Shown: positions 31,677 through 44,435, numbered from the stretch's first letter. The stretch: 64,000 bases of DNA from Costus lasius (GCA_027563935.2 CM050454.1:77892596-77956595), one strand, 5' to 3'. The notes: a model not told the origin generated them from the sequence alone. A program made the numbers and translations.

Positions 31677-32062
31677 TGCTGGTGTATATGCCCTAGGACC
31701 TGTGGCTGGACCGATATGAGTCACATTCATTTGTGATATACATCCTGGCATGGTCGTTGTTATGCCTTTTATACATCTGCCTCATATGTGCATTTGCATA
31801 TACAATGTCCCTAGAGATAGATTCTGTTTAATCTCAAAGAATAATCCCTGGTCAAGTGTCATAGTGGATAAGGGACAACTATGATACACTTGAGACTGGT
31901 ATATGCGCTGGTTGAGCATGGGTTGCTAACGCAGACATATGAGTATATCAACGGAGATATACTGGATCGACCCACCGTGAGGATTTGACTTGGTGTCACA
32001 AGTCAAATATCACAATGACAGAGATTTACTCGTCCTGGACTTGAGGGCATGGATATCTCTAT
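31677..32062 (+). repeat. Element E 3' LTR, left part
   Basis: Starts TGCTGGTGTATATGCCC (C for T at position 3). It carries a diverged form of the LTR inverted repeat, GTATAT...ATATAC at 31943-31962. It is interrupted after TCTAT by element C. Confidence 0.8.
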
Positions 32063-33758
32063 TGTTGGGGTATGCCCTTAAGGCTAATGTTTGAGGCCTT
32101 GGGATTGTATAAGTGTCATGTAATAAACTCTTATGTTTATAAAAGGCATGGTTATTATTCAGGTTGTTACCTTGTCTGCTGTAATAAGTGTACTTCTGAA
32201 TAATGTCTCAAAGCTGTTCAGCTAGGCTGACATGCTATATGTCCTTAGTCGAGATATCTTGGTGAACCTGAGACAGCCTTGATATGATTGAGACTAATAT
32301 GTGTGCTGATCTTATAGGATGCTTCGAGCATGGAATAAGATGTAGACTCATGGGTACATTGGATGTACTGGACAGACCCTACTAGGATATTCAATTGCTT
32401 GTCACAATGTGAATATTCCTTGATTGCAACAAGTGGCACATGTCCTCTGACTTGAGATCACTTGTGTTTCTAAATGATGACTGTCATTGTTTTGAGGTAG
32501 TTCAATATCATTTGAAAGATAATGATCATAGACTATCTTGGATAATGATCATGAGTCAGGTTAGGACACTAGTGATAGACATAGGATTGTCGTATCCTTG
32601 TTTAAGGAGTGTGGTGTTCTAAGGGGCCCCCTTATGAGATGATTGAGATAGTGTATGGCCATACCCAGATGACTATGTGCATCTGATCTAATCATGCTCA
32701 ACATATTGGAATTACAGGCTTGGCACGCTTGTCCAATAAGAACATCCAGTGGCAAAGGACACATGTATGCCTCGTGAGTTTGATTCACACTTGTGCTATG
32801 GTTTGGGAGAAGTCTTGGAAGACTCTTTCCTTTATATCGGGAGACAGTGATGTGTTGCTAGATACCCCTCACTGGTCGTGATAACGTAAGTTATCGTTAC
32901 CGACATTTAAAGGAAACCCTCAGGGTCGCACAATTTGATGATATGGCTTACTTGAGTCAGATCGTATGGACTGGATTCTTTGAGTTCAGATTAAAGGGGA
33001 TTTAATCTCTGATTGTAAGTGAGATCTGGTCTGATCATGTTTGATTGATTAGGGCTTGAGATCGGTAAGCTTCGATCGAGAGAAATGATGCTAGATCGGG
33101 GAGATCAGGGGCATCAGGAGATGAGTGGTTAGATCGTGAGCCTTAGGGTTCAATTTGGTCTAGACCAAGTGGCTTGAGCTATTTCGGTTTGGTTTGATGA
33201 ACCAAATTCGATTGGACGATTTGGCTTGAACCGGTTCACAAATGTGAACGCTTGGTTCAATGCCAATAGGCGTTTTTGGTTTGTCTTGAGCGCATGGCTT
33301 GATTGTCTTCCATTTATGGAAAGTCATCAAAGCCGGTTTTGCTAAAATGCCAAAACGCTTAAGCGTTGGTCTCTTGACGACAACGCCTTGATCCTTTTCG
33401 TTGGGTGGTTGACGAAAGAGGAAGACAAGGAAAAGGAGCTCTCGGCCATAGGGATTCATCTAATCACCCCCTTTCCATTCGACAAGATAGCTTGGGTGCC
33501 TTGCTAGCACAAGGGACGTCAAGGAAGTGAGCATCTTCATCTTGTGTGTGGACTTGTGGAGGAGACCTAACTTGTTCTCTTCTTCCAAGCCGAATTCCAA
33601 GCCTATGGCGTTGGTATGAATCTCCCCTTGTTCTTGTCAATCTATGATAGTTGAACATATGGCATGCAAAAGATCTTGAAACCCTTGCTTCCGCTTGCAT
33701 AAATTTCATTTGCGCCATGATTAGGGTTTTTGCCCCCCTCTCGAAAGGGGTTCCAACA
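32063..33758 (+). repeat. Element C 5' LTR
   Basis: TGTTGGGGTATGCCC ... GGGGTTCCAACA, followed by ATTGGTATCA. The 3' LTR ends GGGGTTCCTGCA instead; the TSD fixes that boundary, so the termini of the two LTRs differ by two bases next to the primer site. Confidence 0.93.
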
Positions 33759-33760
33759 AT

Positions 33761-33772
33761 TGGTATCAAAGC
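33761..33772 (+). other. Element C primer binding site
   Basis: TGGTATCAAAGC, one change (G to A) from the 12-nt match to initiator tRNA-Met seen in A, G and H. If not a post-insertion mutation, it would weaken primer pairing. Confidence 0.88.
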
Positions 33773-35598
33773 CGTCTATGCATGCTATTATGTTTGCTGA
33801 TGTGATCCATGTTTACTTTTATGCTTAGATCTATGGTTGGTTACATGCGCAAGCTCATGAAAAATTTATGATGCGAAAACTTCATGCATGATGTTTGTTG
33901 TTCTAAGCCGCATGTATAGGTGCTTGTTGTTTGTTGTTGTCAAAGTTGCGCTCCCCCTTGAAGGGGACTCTACAAGTGTTGTTGTTGGCGCATGTTTAAT
34001 TGGCGCTTCTTACATGTTGTTTTTGACAAAACAAAACATCTTACGCGCCCATGAATTAGATCTAAGTTGCACCTATTGTAAACCCTTAGACGGGTTGATG
34101 GGGTTGAAAGCATCCTCTATGTTAGATCAAACTAGTCTGATCAGACCATCTGACAGCCTAGATGGATCGACCAGATGGCACCTGTGCGCAAGCACGAGGT
34201 GGCTATAGGTCGATTGCATCACAGGCGTGTAGCGAGGTCTGGTTGAGACAACCAGTGAACACACATGAGTTAGGCCCGGGGTCACACCCGCTTGCCAGAA
34301 CTCATGTTGGTGGTTCAGCCCGTGGCGCATGCATGGTTGACCATCAGGTCAACACGAGTCAGTTAGGACTTGGTGCATGCAAGGGCAAGGATCTAACTAG
34401 ACTTGATGAGTGGATCCCCATCAATGGACCGTTGTAAGGTTATAGGGCTCATAAGGAAATTAAAATTGATGCCATGGGGTTTTTCAAAAATTTTAATTTC
34501 ATGAATGGATCACATGTTGATTGATGCCTATGCTTATTTATTTAATCTTATGTGGGTTGCCCTATTGTGTGCTGTGCTGGGGCCTGCGTGCCTGGATTTA
34601 AAATTGTAAATTAATTTGTGATCTGCGAATCACATTGTACTTAATTTATAATATGTAATTGACCTGCGAGTCAATCTTGTCTAGATAGATCAAATTGTAT
34701 TTGATTAGACAGGAGCACAAAGGCACACATCCCAAGGGGCATTCAGCTGGTGGCGCACCTGAGGTGCTCTAGGAGCTAGAGCCCTGGGTTGGACCAGATG
34801 AGATGCAAAAGGAGCTCAAGTGAAGACTTAAGTAAAATTAAGGTCTTACTTAGGGTTCATGGGCATTTACCACATAAGATCAACATGCTTTCTATTTATT
34901 GCTTTTATAATTAGAAATGCATGTGTTTATCTTCTGCTATCACCATAGGACTTGCATGATAGTCAAGAAGATAAAAAGACCGTTAAAATCCAACGCTAAT
35001 ATATCAAGCTCGTAAGCCTTCTGACGCGAAACCTCACCGTTCTGACTATCGTTGGAGCCGTGTTGTACCCACTCAGTGGGCACGTCCATCTATCTTCAGA
35101 CGGTGCGGGATTACACCTGCGTGTTACAGAGTAGGGATTTATCCCTTCTCGTTGCTCAGCATAGCACGTGGTGGTCCAGGGAGTAGGTCGGGTCAGCTTG
35201 ACCATGTAGGCTACATATGTGGCGCATATGGTAGCACATGGAGGCAGCCATCTGTGGGATCAGAGACTGTGTTGTACCAACTCAGTTGGCACAGTCTGCT
35301 GGATTGCCCAGATGAAGGGGAATCGCACGGGCTGGCGATTGGCAGGGACTGCCTACCAGAAATTAGTGCTTGTCCTCTCTGTGCATCTTATCTCGCCTGA
35401 GCGGGACGCGGAGACCAAGTATGAAATCTAGATCCCATCTCACTAAAAGAGTTTTACTCTTTCGGACTGTTTTACTGGATTTTTCAGTCAGATAAAATAG
35501 TGAGAAAAGAATCTTTCTTAAGTCCTGGATTGATTCTGAACATTGATACTGACCTTGCTGTTCTTGCATTGTTGTAGATTCCTGCAGCAACGAACACC
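33773..35598 (+). other. Element C leader with three-hairpin region
   Basis: Non-coding. It contains a second LTR-end-like sequence at about 33947-33976 (CTCCCCCTTGAAGGGGAC, CTCTACA), and lacks the T-arm-like segment of A. Hairpin 1 at about 35059-35084 (CCCAC/GTGGG). Hairpin 2 at 35264-35297 has a full 8-bp outer stem AGACTGTG/CACAGTCT, where A has a T-G wobble. Hairpin 3 at about 35377-35413 (TCTCGC/GCGGGA). Confidence 0.7.
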
Positions 35599-38500
35599 AT
35601 GAGCTTCAATGTGCGATCCCTACTGGAAAGGGAGAAGTTTGCTGGGCCGAACTTCTCTGACTGGTTCGGACACCTTAAGATCGTTCTTAAGGCAGAGAGG
35701 AAACTGTATGTCCTCGAGACGGCGATACCGCCGCAGCCCGCTCCGAACGCCGCAAGGGCGGTTCGGGATGCCTATGAAAAGCACGTCAATGATAGCATTG
35801 ATGTCGCTTGCCTGATGCTAGCGTCTATGACGCCACCGCTGCAGCGTCAGCATGAGGATATGTCGGCTATAGAGATTATAGCGAACCTCAAGATGCTGTA
35901 TGCTGCACAGGCGAGGACAGAACGCTATAATCTGACGAAGCTCTTCTTTCAGAGCAAACTGGCTGAGGGGAGCCCAGTGGGAGCTCACGTGCTCAAGATG
36001 ATTGGGCACAAGGAGGCTCTGGAGAAACTGGGGCATACCATCAACCAGGAGCTTGCTGTAGATATTATTCTGCAGTCTCTCCCGCCTTCTTTCGATGCGT
36101 TCATCATTAACTTTAATATGAACAAAATCGATTGTACTCCGGCAGAGCTGCTGAATATGCTCTTGACTACTGAGGAGACTCTGAAGGGAAAGCCTTCGAC
36201 CTCTGTCTTGATGGTTCCTTCAAGGAACAAGAAGAAGGGGAAGAAGGGCAAGGCCCCTGTCAAGAACTACAGCAAGGCTCTGAAACAGAAGGTGAAGCGG
36301 TCGAAGGACAACAGGTGTTTCCACTGTGGCCAGCTAGGTCACTGGAAAAAGGACTGTAAAGCGCTCCAAGGAGATAAGAGGGGAAGCATCGCTTCTGGCT
36401 CAGGTATATATGTGACTGAGGTCATGTTATCTTCTTCTATATCATGGGTGTTGGACACTGCATGTGGAGTTCACATTTGTTCAAATGTACAGGAACTCAA
36501 GAGAAGAAGGCAGGTGGGACAGCATGAGGTAGACCTACGCGTTGGAAACGGGGCACGGGTTGCTGCTGTTGCTGTAGGAGACTATTTCATTTCTTTACCA
36601 TCTGGCATTGTATTAGAATTAAACAATTGTTATTTTGTACCAAGTATTACCAAGAATATTATCTCTATTCCTGCTCTTGTCAGGAAAGGATTTGCCTTTG
36701 AATGCAAGATTTCAAAGTGTGTTTTATCTTATGATAATATTGTGTATGCAACTGGTTCAATTAACAATGGGTTATTCATGTTGGACATGGAAAATTCTAT
36801 ACAAAACATTGATAATAAGAAAGCCAAGTATGCTGATGACAGCACCTTGCTATGGCATAGTCGTTTAGGCCATATAAACGAGAAGCGCATTAAGCGGTTG
36901 CATGATCATGGACTGCTGGGATCATTCTCCTATGAGGAGATTGATACATGCAAAGCTTGTTTGATGGGTAAAATGACGAAGTCACCTTTTCCTAACAAAG
37001 GTCAAAGGGCTTCAGGTTTACTTGACCTTATACACAGTGATGTGTGTGGGCCATTTAGTAAACATGCCAGAGGTGGCTATCAGTACTTCATTACCTTTAC
37101 TGATGATTTCAGTAGGTATGGTTATGTCTATCTGATGAGACATAAAAGTGAATCTTTTGACAAGTTCAAAGAGTTCAAGAATGAAGTACAGAATCAGCTA
37201 GGCCGAAATATCAAGGCACTTCGTTCTGATCGAGGTGGAGAATACCTAAGTCGAGAATTTACTGACTATCTGAAAGAGTGTGGGATTATCTCACAGCTCA
37301 CTCCGCCAGGAACACCGCAATGGAATGGTGTGTCCGAAAGGAGAAATAGAACGTTACTTGATATGGTTCGTTCTATGATGAGTCAGGCTACTCTTCCATA
37401 CTCCTTTTGGGGTTTTGCACTGGAAACAGCTGCAAAGGTACTAAACCGAGTGCCATCCAAGGCAGTTTCAAAGACGCCATATGAGTTATGGTATGGGAAA
37501 CAGCCTAGCTTGACATTTATCAGGATCTGGGGTTGCGAGGCTTATGTCAAAAAGCTCGCCTCTGGGAAACTGGAGAGCAGATCTGAGAAATGTATCTTTG
37601 TTGGTTACCCTAAGGAAACTAAGGGTTATTATTTCTTCGATCCCAAAGAGAACAAGGTTTTTGTTGCTCGGACGGCTATATTTCTTGAGAGGGAATTTCT
37701 TCTGCAAGAGGCCAGTGGGAGAGAAATAAAGCTGGATGAGAATCCAGAGGAAGGACAAAGTAGTCAAGTGCAGTTGGATGAGCCTGAGCTGGTAGAACAG
37801 GTTACTGAACAACCTGAGGCTCAGATATCACGGGAACCGCGAAGATCGGGTAGGATCCGTCGACAGCCTGAGCGCTATGACGGAGTCTACATCATTGATA
37901 ATGATGAACCCCTCACTTATGCGGATGCGGTCAGTGGACCGGAGTCAGCTAGATGGCTTGATGCTATGCGAGCCGAAATGGACTCCATGTCAGATAACCA
38001 AGTCTGGGATTTGGTTGATCCGCCTCCGGGAGTAATCCCTATAGGCTGTAAATGGATCTTCAAGAAGAAGATTGACATGGATGGTAACGTGGTTACCTAT
38101 AAAGGCAGGCTAGTTGCGAAAGGTTTCAAACAAATCTACGGGATAGATTATGATGAAACTTTCTCACCTGTAGCCATGTTTAAGTCTATTCGGATTCTTT
38201 TCGCGATAGCAGCATATTACGATTATGAGATCTGGCAGATGGATGTGAAAACAGCTTTCCTTAATGGAAATCTGGATGAGGATGTGTATATGACACAACC
38301 TGAGGGTTTCACTAATCCATCAGATCGTCATAAAATATGCAAGTTAAAGAAGTCCATTTATGGACTGAAACAAGCATCTAGAAGCTGGAACATTCGTTTT
38401 GATGAATCAATCTCTGAGTTTGGTTTCATCAAGAACGATGATGACCCGTGTGTTTATAAGAGGTTTAGTGGGAGCGTAATTACATTCCTAATCCTCTACG

Positions 38501-39114
38501 TCGATGATATCTTAATCATTGGAAATGATATTCCTGAACTGCATGCTGTTAAAGCATGGTTAGGAAAATGTTTCCAGATGAAAGATCTCGGAGAAGCAGC
38601 CTATGTATTAGGTGTCAAGATCTACCGAGATAGATCTAAGAGGCTTCTCGGGCTGTGCCAGAGTACTTACATCGATAAGGTCCTGGATAGATTCCATTTA
38701 GAGAATTCTAAACGTGGATATCTTCCAGTCAGACATGGTCTGAATCTTTCAAAGAGTCAGTGTCCACAAACACAGACTGAAAAAGATGAAATGGACAATA
38801 CGCCTTATGCTTCGGCTATTGGGTCCATTATGTATGCGATGTTGTGTACTCGCCCAGACATCGCTTACGGGTTAAGCGTGACCAGTCGATTCCAAAGTAA
38901 TCCAGGTTTGGCGCACTGGATTGCAGTCAAGAACATTTTAAAATATCTGCGGAGGACCAAAGATATGTTCTTGATATATGGTGGTCAGGAAGAACTCAGT
39001 ATAGAGGGATATACTGACGCTTCATTCCAGTCGGACCAGGATGATTTCCGATCGCAATCAGGCTATGTTTTCAGCTTGAATGGTGGAGCAGTGGTGTGGA
39101 AGAGCTTCAAATAG
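35599..39114 (+). pseudogene. gag-pol: Element C gag-pol, open through RT, ended in RNase H
   Basis: 1171 codons from the ATG. Gag, CCHC knuckle, protease DTA, HHCC, integrase D481/D544/E580 and the RT YVDD box are all present at the same residue numbers as in A. The frame ends at TAG 39112-39114 (codon 1172) where A has CAG, a C-to-T change. The stop falls after VVWKSFK, so the first RNase H acidic residue (TDASFQSD) is kept and the later ones (TEAEY, CDNTG) are lost. Gag, protease, integrase and RT could be produced, but RNase H would be incomplete. Confidence 0.94.
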
Positions 39115-39480
39115 TCAACTGTTGCTGATTCCACAACAGAAGCCGAGTATGTTGCAGCCTCGGAAGCATCCAAGGAGGCAGTGTGGATTCGTAAGTTCGT
39201 GAGAGAACTTGGTGTCGTTCCTTCGAGTGCTGATCCTTTGGTTATCTTCTGTGATAACACTGGAGCCATCGCACAAGCAAAGGAACCACGGTCGCACCAG
39301 AAGTCCAAGCACATACAGAGACGGTTTCACTTGATCCGGGAGATCATTGATCGAGGCGAGATCAAAATCTGCAAGGTTCATACAGATGACAATCTGGCAG
39401 ACCCGCTTACCAAGCCTCTGGCGCAGCAGAAGCATGAGAAGCACTGTAATAATATGGGTTTGAGATTTCTCAACCATTAG
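39115..39480 (+). pseudogene. pol: Element C RNase H C-terminal part, in frame after the stop
   Basis: Stays open in the gag-pol frame to the normal TAG at 39478-39480, with TTEAEYVAASEA, CDNTGAIA, SKHIQRRFH and LADPLTKPLAQQKHEKH. It differs from A at very few residues. Confidence 0.9.
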
Positions 39481-39490
39481 ATTAAGTGCA

Positions 39491-39499
39491 AGTGGGAGA
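39491..39499 (+). other. Element C 3' polypurine tract
   Basis: AGTGGGAGA ends 1 nt before the 3' LTR. Confidence 0.85.
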
Positions 39500-39500
39500 T

Positions 39501-41196
39501 TGTTGGGGTATGCCCTTAAGGCTAATGTTTGAGGCCTTGGGATTGTATAAGTGTCATGTAATAAACTCTTATGTTTATAAAAGGCATGGTTATTATTCAG
39601 GTTGTTACCTTGTCTGCTGTAATAAGTGTACTTCTGAATAATGTCTCAAAGCTGTTCAGCTAGGCTGACATGCTATATGTCCTTAGTCGAGATATCTTGG
39701 TGAACCTGAGACAGCCTTGATATGATTGAGACTAATATGTGTGCTGATCTTATAGGATGCTTCGAGCATGGAATAAGATGTAGACTCATGGGTACATTGG
39801 ATGTACTGGACAGACCCTACTAGGATATTCAATTGCTTGTCACAATGTGAATATTCCTTGATTGCAACAAGTGGCACATGTCCTCTGACTTGAGATCACT
39901 TGTGTTTCTAAATGATGACTGTCATTGTTTTGAGGTAGTTCAATATCATTTGAAAGATAATGATCATAGACTATCTTGGATAATGATCATGAGTCAGGTT
40001 AGGACACTAGTGATAGACATAGGATTGTCGTCTCCTTGTTTAAGGAGTGTGGTGTTCTAAGGGGCCCCCTTATGAGATGATTGAGATAGTGTATGGCCAT
40101 ACCCAGATGACTATGTGCATCTGATCTAATCATGCTCAACATATTGGAATTACAGGCTTGGCACGCTTGTCCAATAAGAACATCCAGTGGCAAAGGACAC
40201 ATGTATGCCTCGTGAGTTTGATTCACACTTGTGCTATGGTTTGGGAGAAGTCTTGGAAGACTCTTTCCTTTATATCGGGAGACAGTGATGTGTTGCTAGA
40301 TACCCCTCACTGGTCGTGATAACGTAAGTTATCATTACCGACATTTAAAGGAAACCCTCAGGGTCGCACAATTTGATGATATGGCTTACTTGAGTCAGAT
40401 CGTATGGACTGGATTCTTTGAGTTCAGATTAAAGGGGATTTAATCTCTGATTGTAAGTGAGATCTGGTCTGATCATGTTTGATTGATTAGGGCTTGAGAT
40501 CGGTAAGCTTCGATCGAGAGAAATGATGCTAGATCGGGGAGATCAGGGGCATCAGGAGATGAGTGGTTAGATCGTGAGCCTTAGGGTTCAATTTGGTCTA
40601 GACCAAGTGGCTTGAGCTATTTCGGTTTGGTTTGATGAACCAAATTCGATTGGACGATTTGGCTTGAACCGGTTCACAAATGTGAACGCTTGGTTCAATG
40701 CCAATAGGCGTTTTTGGTTTGTCTTGAGCGCATGGCTTGATTGTCTTCCATTTATGGAAAGTCATCAAAGCCGGTTTTGCTAAAACGCCAAAACGCTTAA
40801 GCGTTGGTCTCTTGACGACAACGCCTTGATCCTTTTCGTTGGGTGGTTGATGAAAGAGGAAGACAAGGAAAAGGAGCTCTCGGCCATAGGGATTCATCTA
40901 ATCACCCCCTTTCCATTCGACAAGATAGCTTGGGTGCCTTGCTAGCACAAGGGACGTCAAGGAAGTGAGCATCTTCATCTTGTGTGTGGACTTGTGGAGG
41001 AGACCTAACTTGTTCTCTTCTTCCAAGCCGAATTCCAAGCCTATGGCGTTGGTATGAATCTCCCCTTGTTCTTGTCAATCTATGATAGTTGAACATATGG
41101 CATGCAAAAGATCTTGAAACCCTTGCTTCTGCTTGCATAAATTTCATTTGCGCCATGATTAGGGTTTTTGCCCCCCTCTCGAAAGGGGTTCCTGCA
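39501..41196 (+). repeat. Element C 3' LTR
   Basis: 1696 bp, ending GGGGTTCCTGCA, followed by the TSD TCTAT and the resumed E LTR. Confidence 0.94.
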
Positions 41197-41201
41197 TCTA
41201 T

Positions 41202-42866
41202 ATGGTAAGGGATGTACTTTGATACAACCTAACGCTCCGCGTAACAGGGGAGTCATAACGGTTGTCATTGGGTATATCTTGAGCCATATGAGAGATTCAA
41301 TGTGCCAATAGAGGCTTTGCCCCTTCCCTGCGAGGAAGTTTGATATCCATGGGCCCCTACATGATGCATGACTAAAAGTGTGTGGCCACACCCAGGTTAA
41401 GCCTGAATGCAGTCATGACCATTGATGTTGGAATAAACAAGTGTGACACACTTGTCTGACTTGGATAATCAGCCTGGCAAAAGGACTAGAGTGTACATGT
41501 ATCTTCTCGCAGTTTTAGGGGATGTCGATGACAACTCCATTCCGAGGACTTGGGTAGCAATGATGTACTACTAGGTGCCACTCATTGCTTGTGATGATGT
41601 GAGGTTATAACTGCCAACGTCTGAGGAGCCTACAGTGTCGCACACCTAGACACTCGAGATCTCGTATTGATCGAGTTGCCTATAATCGAGTCATTTGGTT
41701 GATTCGAGTCAGTTTGGGAGTCTGATGCATCGCGGATGCATCTGATGAGTTGGAGATGATCTTTTGGGATGATGTTGCATTTTGACTTCAGTTGACCATG
41801 GTTGACCTTTGGGTAACCACATTTGACCTCGATGGACTAGGTTCAGTCGAGTGGTTAAATATTGGGTTTAAGCTTCGGTTTTGTTCGGAGGCTTTTTGCG
41901 ACTGATTTAAACGTAACATAGGGGGGCTGCGACTTAAGCACTAAAATGAATTTAAATACTCATTTTATTCACAACTTAAGTCATGGGGGCCACGCACAAC
42001 TTAAGTGAATATTTATATTAAATATATTCATCACTTAAGTTGTGGATCCGCATCCATTAAGCATTAATGGATCTAGGTGCTTATTAATTATGAAAATTCG
42101 TAATTAAATAGAGCCCTAACTAAAAATCCAAGACAACTCATCAAAACCTAGCCATACACCTCAAATTCCTTCTCCATGGCGACTACATGCAAGGAGGTGT
42201 CGCCCACCTCCATGGATGACATGTCTCATCCCCTCTACGCGCATGAAACCACCTTGGAGCATCTTCCTTCCTTCTTGGCGCATCCTTTGGAGAGATTGGT
42301 GCAAGAGGAGATGATATCTCCTTCTCCATGGTGCCTCCAAGAGAGAAATGGCGCCACCTTCATGGTGGCAACACCTTCTTCTTCCATGGGCGCAAAAGAA
42401 GGCTTGGAGTCTTCTTCCTTCTTTGATGATGTATCCCTTGGAGGGATTAGCACATGAAGAAGGATTTTTTTCTTCTATGGGTGCAACTTCCTTGAAGTTG
42501 GCGCATGTGAAGAAGAAAGGAGAGGAAGAGGAGTTTACAATATCTCATCTCATCATCTTAGTGCATCTCCTTGGGGGATTGGTGCTTACATTGATGGAGA
42601 AGAAGAAATTCATCATGGGCGCATCTTCATGATGGCGCATACCATAAGGAAAAGTGGCTAGACATGAGATTGACACAAGTTATAGAGCTTCCCTCTCCTT
42701 GTGGTCAATCTCCTCCCTTCATCACCTCTTTGGCGCATCTTGGAGATGGCGAAGCAAAGAGGGCAGCGACATAGGCAATAGGATCTTCCTCCCGAAGGCT
42801 AGCACCAGGCGTGGAGTGAAGAGAATCTTGAGCAGTCCGTGTGTGCACAATTGTAGAGGGCAGACA
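41202..42866 (+). repeat. Element E 3' LTR, right part, truncated
   Basis: It continues the E LTR after element C and aligns with F2 LTRs (GGTTGTCATTGGGTATATC, GTGGCCACACCC, GGCTAGCACCAGGCGTGGAG). The U5 portion holds several GGCGCA words. It breaks off at CAGACACTTGTGCC, where F2 LTRs read on to CTTCAACATGG, and passes into the 295-bp tandem repeat. The true LTR end is missing. Confidence 0.7.
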
Positions 42867-43453
42867 CTTGTGCCTGATGCACAAGTTCAGTTTTCCACAT
42901 AAAGTTCTTCAGGGTACCCAGCGACAAAAACCTCACCCCATGGGTCCTGCGGATAACTACCAGATACTTCACATGCCCAAGTCAGATTTTTAACAGAAAA
43001 TTCCTAAGGGTACCCAGTGATGAAAACCTCGCCCCGTGGGTCCTGCGGACAACTACCGGACACTTCACATGCCCAAGTCCCATTTCCCACAGAAAGTTCC
43101 TCGGGGTGCCCAGCGACGAAAGCCACACCCTGAGTAAAAAGCCATAGGCGGACCGTGACCACTTGTGCCTGATGCACAAGTTCAGTTTTCCACAGAAAGT
43201 TCCTCAGGGTACCCAGCGACAAAAACCTCGCCCCATGGGTCCTGCAGACAACTACGAGATACTTCACATGCCCAAGTCAGATTTTTAACAGAAAGTTCCT
43301 AAGGGTACCTAGCGATGAAAACCTCGCCCCGTGGGTCCTGCGGACAACTACCGGACACTTCACATGCCCAAGTCCCATTTCCCACAGAAAGTTCCTCAGG
43401 GTGCCCAGCGACGGAAGCCACACCCCGAGTAAAAAGCCATACGTGGATCGTGA
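42867..43453. repeat. 295-bp tandem repeat, two units, each of three related ~96-bp subunits
   Basis: Each unit begins with the inverted repeat CTTGTGC-CTGAT-GCACAAG (42867-42885 and 43162-43180, 295 bp apart). Within a unit, CACAGAAAGTTCCTC-GGGTACCCAGCGAC recurs about every 96 bp with characteristic substitutions, giving a higher-order pattern of three diverged monomers per unit. Short frames on both strands follow from the repeat and do not look coding. Confidence 0.8.
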
Positions 43454-43859
43454 CTTTCCTTGAAGCTACAGATCTACCCCGTCGACCCCATTTCGACGTC
43501 CACAACCCTCCATATCATGTGGAACCATACATGGAGGACCCGAACGAGCCCAACAAGGTGGAGGTACGGTGATCTCAACGCACTTCTCGCCTGCCAGACT
43601 GCTTTGTAGGAGTTATTAGCCCATTGTCAATCCACACCGAAACCCTTCCACACAAGTGCATGGGCGGTTGTCCACCTGAAGGCCCAACCCCTGAGGGGCC
43701 GTGCAACCATCTTAGCAACACGGCCCAAGAGCGCACCACATCCGTCGTAACCCAGCCCACGATGTACAAGTTCTGCTGCTTTGTCGCAGTATGCTTCGAA
43801 TGCATCTGACCGCCCAACCGCCGCCATACGAAGACTGGACGAACATGCGCCAGCTTCAT
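43454..43859. other. Unclassified GC-richer segment
   Basis: Short open frames on both strands (for example 43315-43572 and 43624-43809 on +), but no motif I recognise. It may be the degenerate 3' end of another retroelement, but nothing confirms that. Confidence 0.3.
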
Positions 43860-44435
43860 AAAATATTAGGTAAAAGTTTGTTTTGTTTTGTCCTGTAGTA
43901 GCAGCTTGGCCACCTTTGTGGCCTGCAAGAGTGGTTAATTGTTAAAGTTGTTTGTCTTTTCTGCTTTGTCTTGTTCCCTCCCCTCTTGTTCTATAAAAGA
44001 GGAGCCTAGGGTGTTGTGTTCCTTAGTTCTCTTAAAGGTAGAGTTCTCCTGGTGAGCAAGAGTGCCTCCAGCTTGTGTGGAAGATGAAGTAGCTTCGCCT
44101 TCGAAGTTTGTAAGAGTCGACGACTGGTGTCTCGACTCGAAGTGTTTTCCTGATCATGTTTCCTGCTTTTTGAGAAGTAATTCCCACCGTTCCGGATGGG
44201 TTAGGTTCGCATGTTTCTAGACATTCTTTGCGTGTTGAGTTTCTTTCGCCCTCTCACCCACGAGCATCCGAGCGTCGGAGTCGTGGATGGTTTCCCTTTT
44301 CATTGGTTTGTTCGCAGGTGCATAGGCGCGCGAGCTGACCTCTGTTGGTGTATTGATGTGGGACCGAGGCAGGACCTTCGGAGGTCCGCCCGGGTTCGAA
44401 AGAAGCCCTCTAGGTATGGCTATCCTAGCCCCTAG
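43860..44435 (+). other. LTR-like segment with TATA box; possible copia pol scrap at its end
   Basis: CTATAAAAGAGGAGCC at about 43991 resembles a plant LTR promoter followed by an R region. The frame ending at 44435 closes with RRSARVRKKPSRYGYPS, similar to the basic Arg/Pro/Tyr linker between integrase and RT in plant copia. No further pol sequence follows, so the match could be chance. Confidence 0.3.

Larger units (their letters stand above)
32063..41196 (+). mobile_element. Element C: nearly intact F1 copia retrotransposon, TSD TCTAT
   Basis: 9134 bp with two 1696-bp LTRs; TSD TCTAT at 32058-32062 and 41197-41201. I count about seven LTR differences by eye (two of them in the last four bases), about 99.6% identity, so it is a recent insertion, slightly older than A if rates are equal. 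The gag-pol frame has the same 3882-nt length as in A with one nonsense codon at another position. It sits inside the 3' LTR of E. Confidence 0.95.
14042..42866 (+). mobile_element. Element E: old F2-like copia element split by three nested insertions
   Basis: Pieces in order are: leader (14042-14917, 26193-27208), gag remnant (27209-27507 and from 29195), pol remnant to about 31660, polypurine tract 31667-31675, 3' LTR 31677-32062 and 41202-42866. Insertions are an F2 solo LTR carrying element A, an F1 solo LTR and element C. The 5' LTR and primer site of E are not identifiable, because leader-like sequence follows directly on the D LTR end at 14041. It is much more decayed than A, C or D, so it is the oldest copia layer here. 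Confidence 0.7.

Noticed and set aside
33464..33769. Antisense frames in the C LTR U5 region (also 33160-33459 and 40598-41156).
   Set aside because: LTR sequence present in both LTRs; no motif, and absent or broken in A, G and the solo LTRs.
43004..43505. Repetitive proteins on the minus strand over the 295-bp repeat.
   Set aside because: The repeat unit lacks stops in one frame by chance; the units are not in one continuous frame and have no start or domain evidence.
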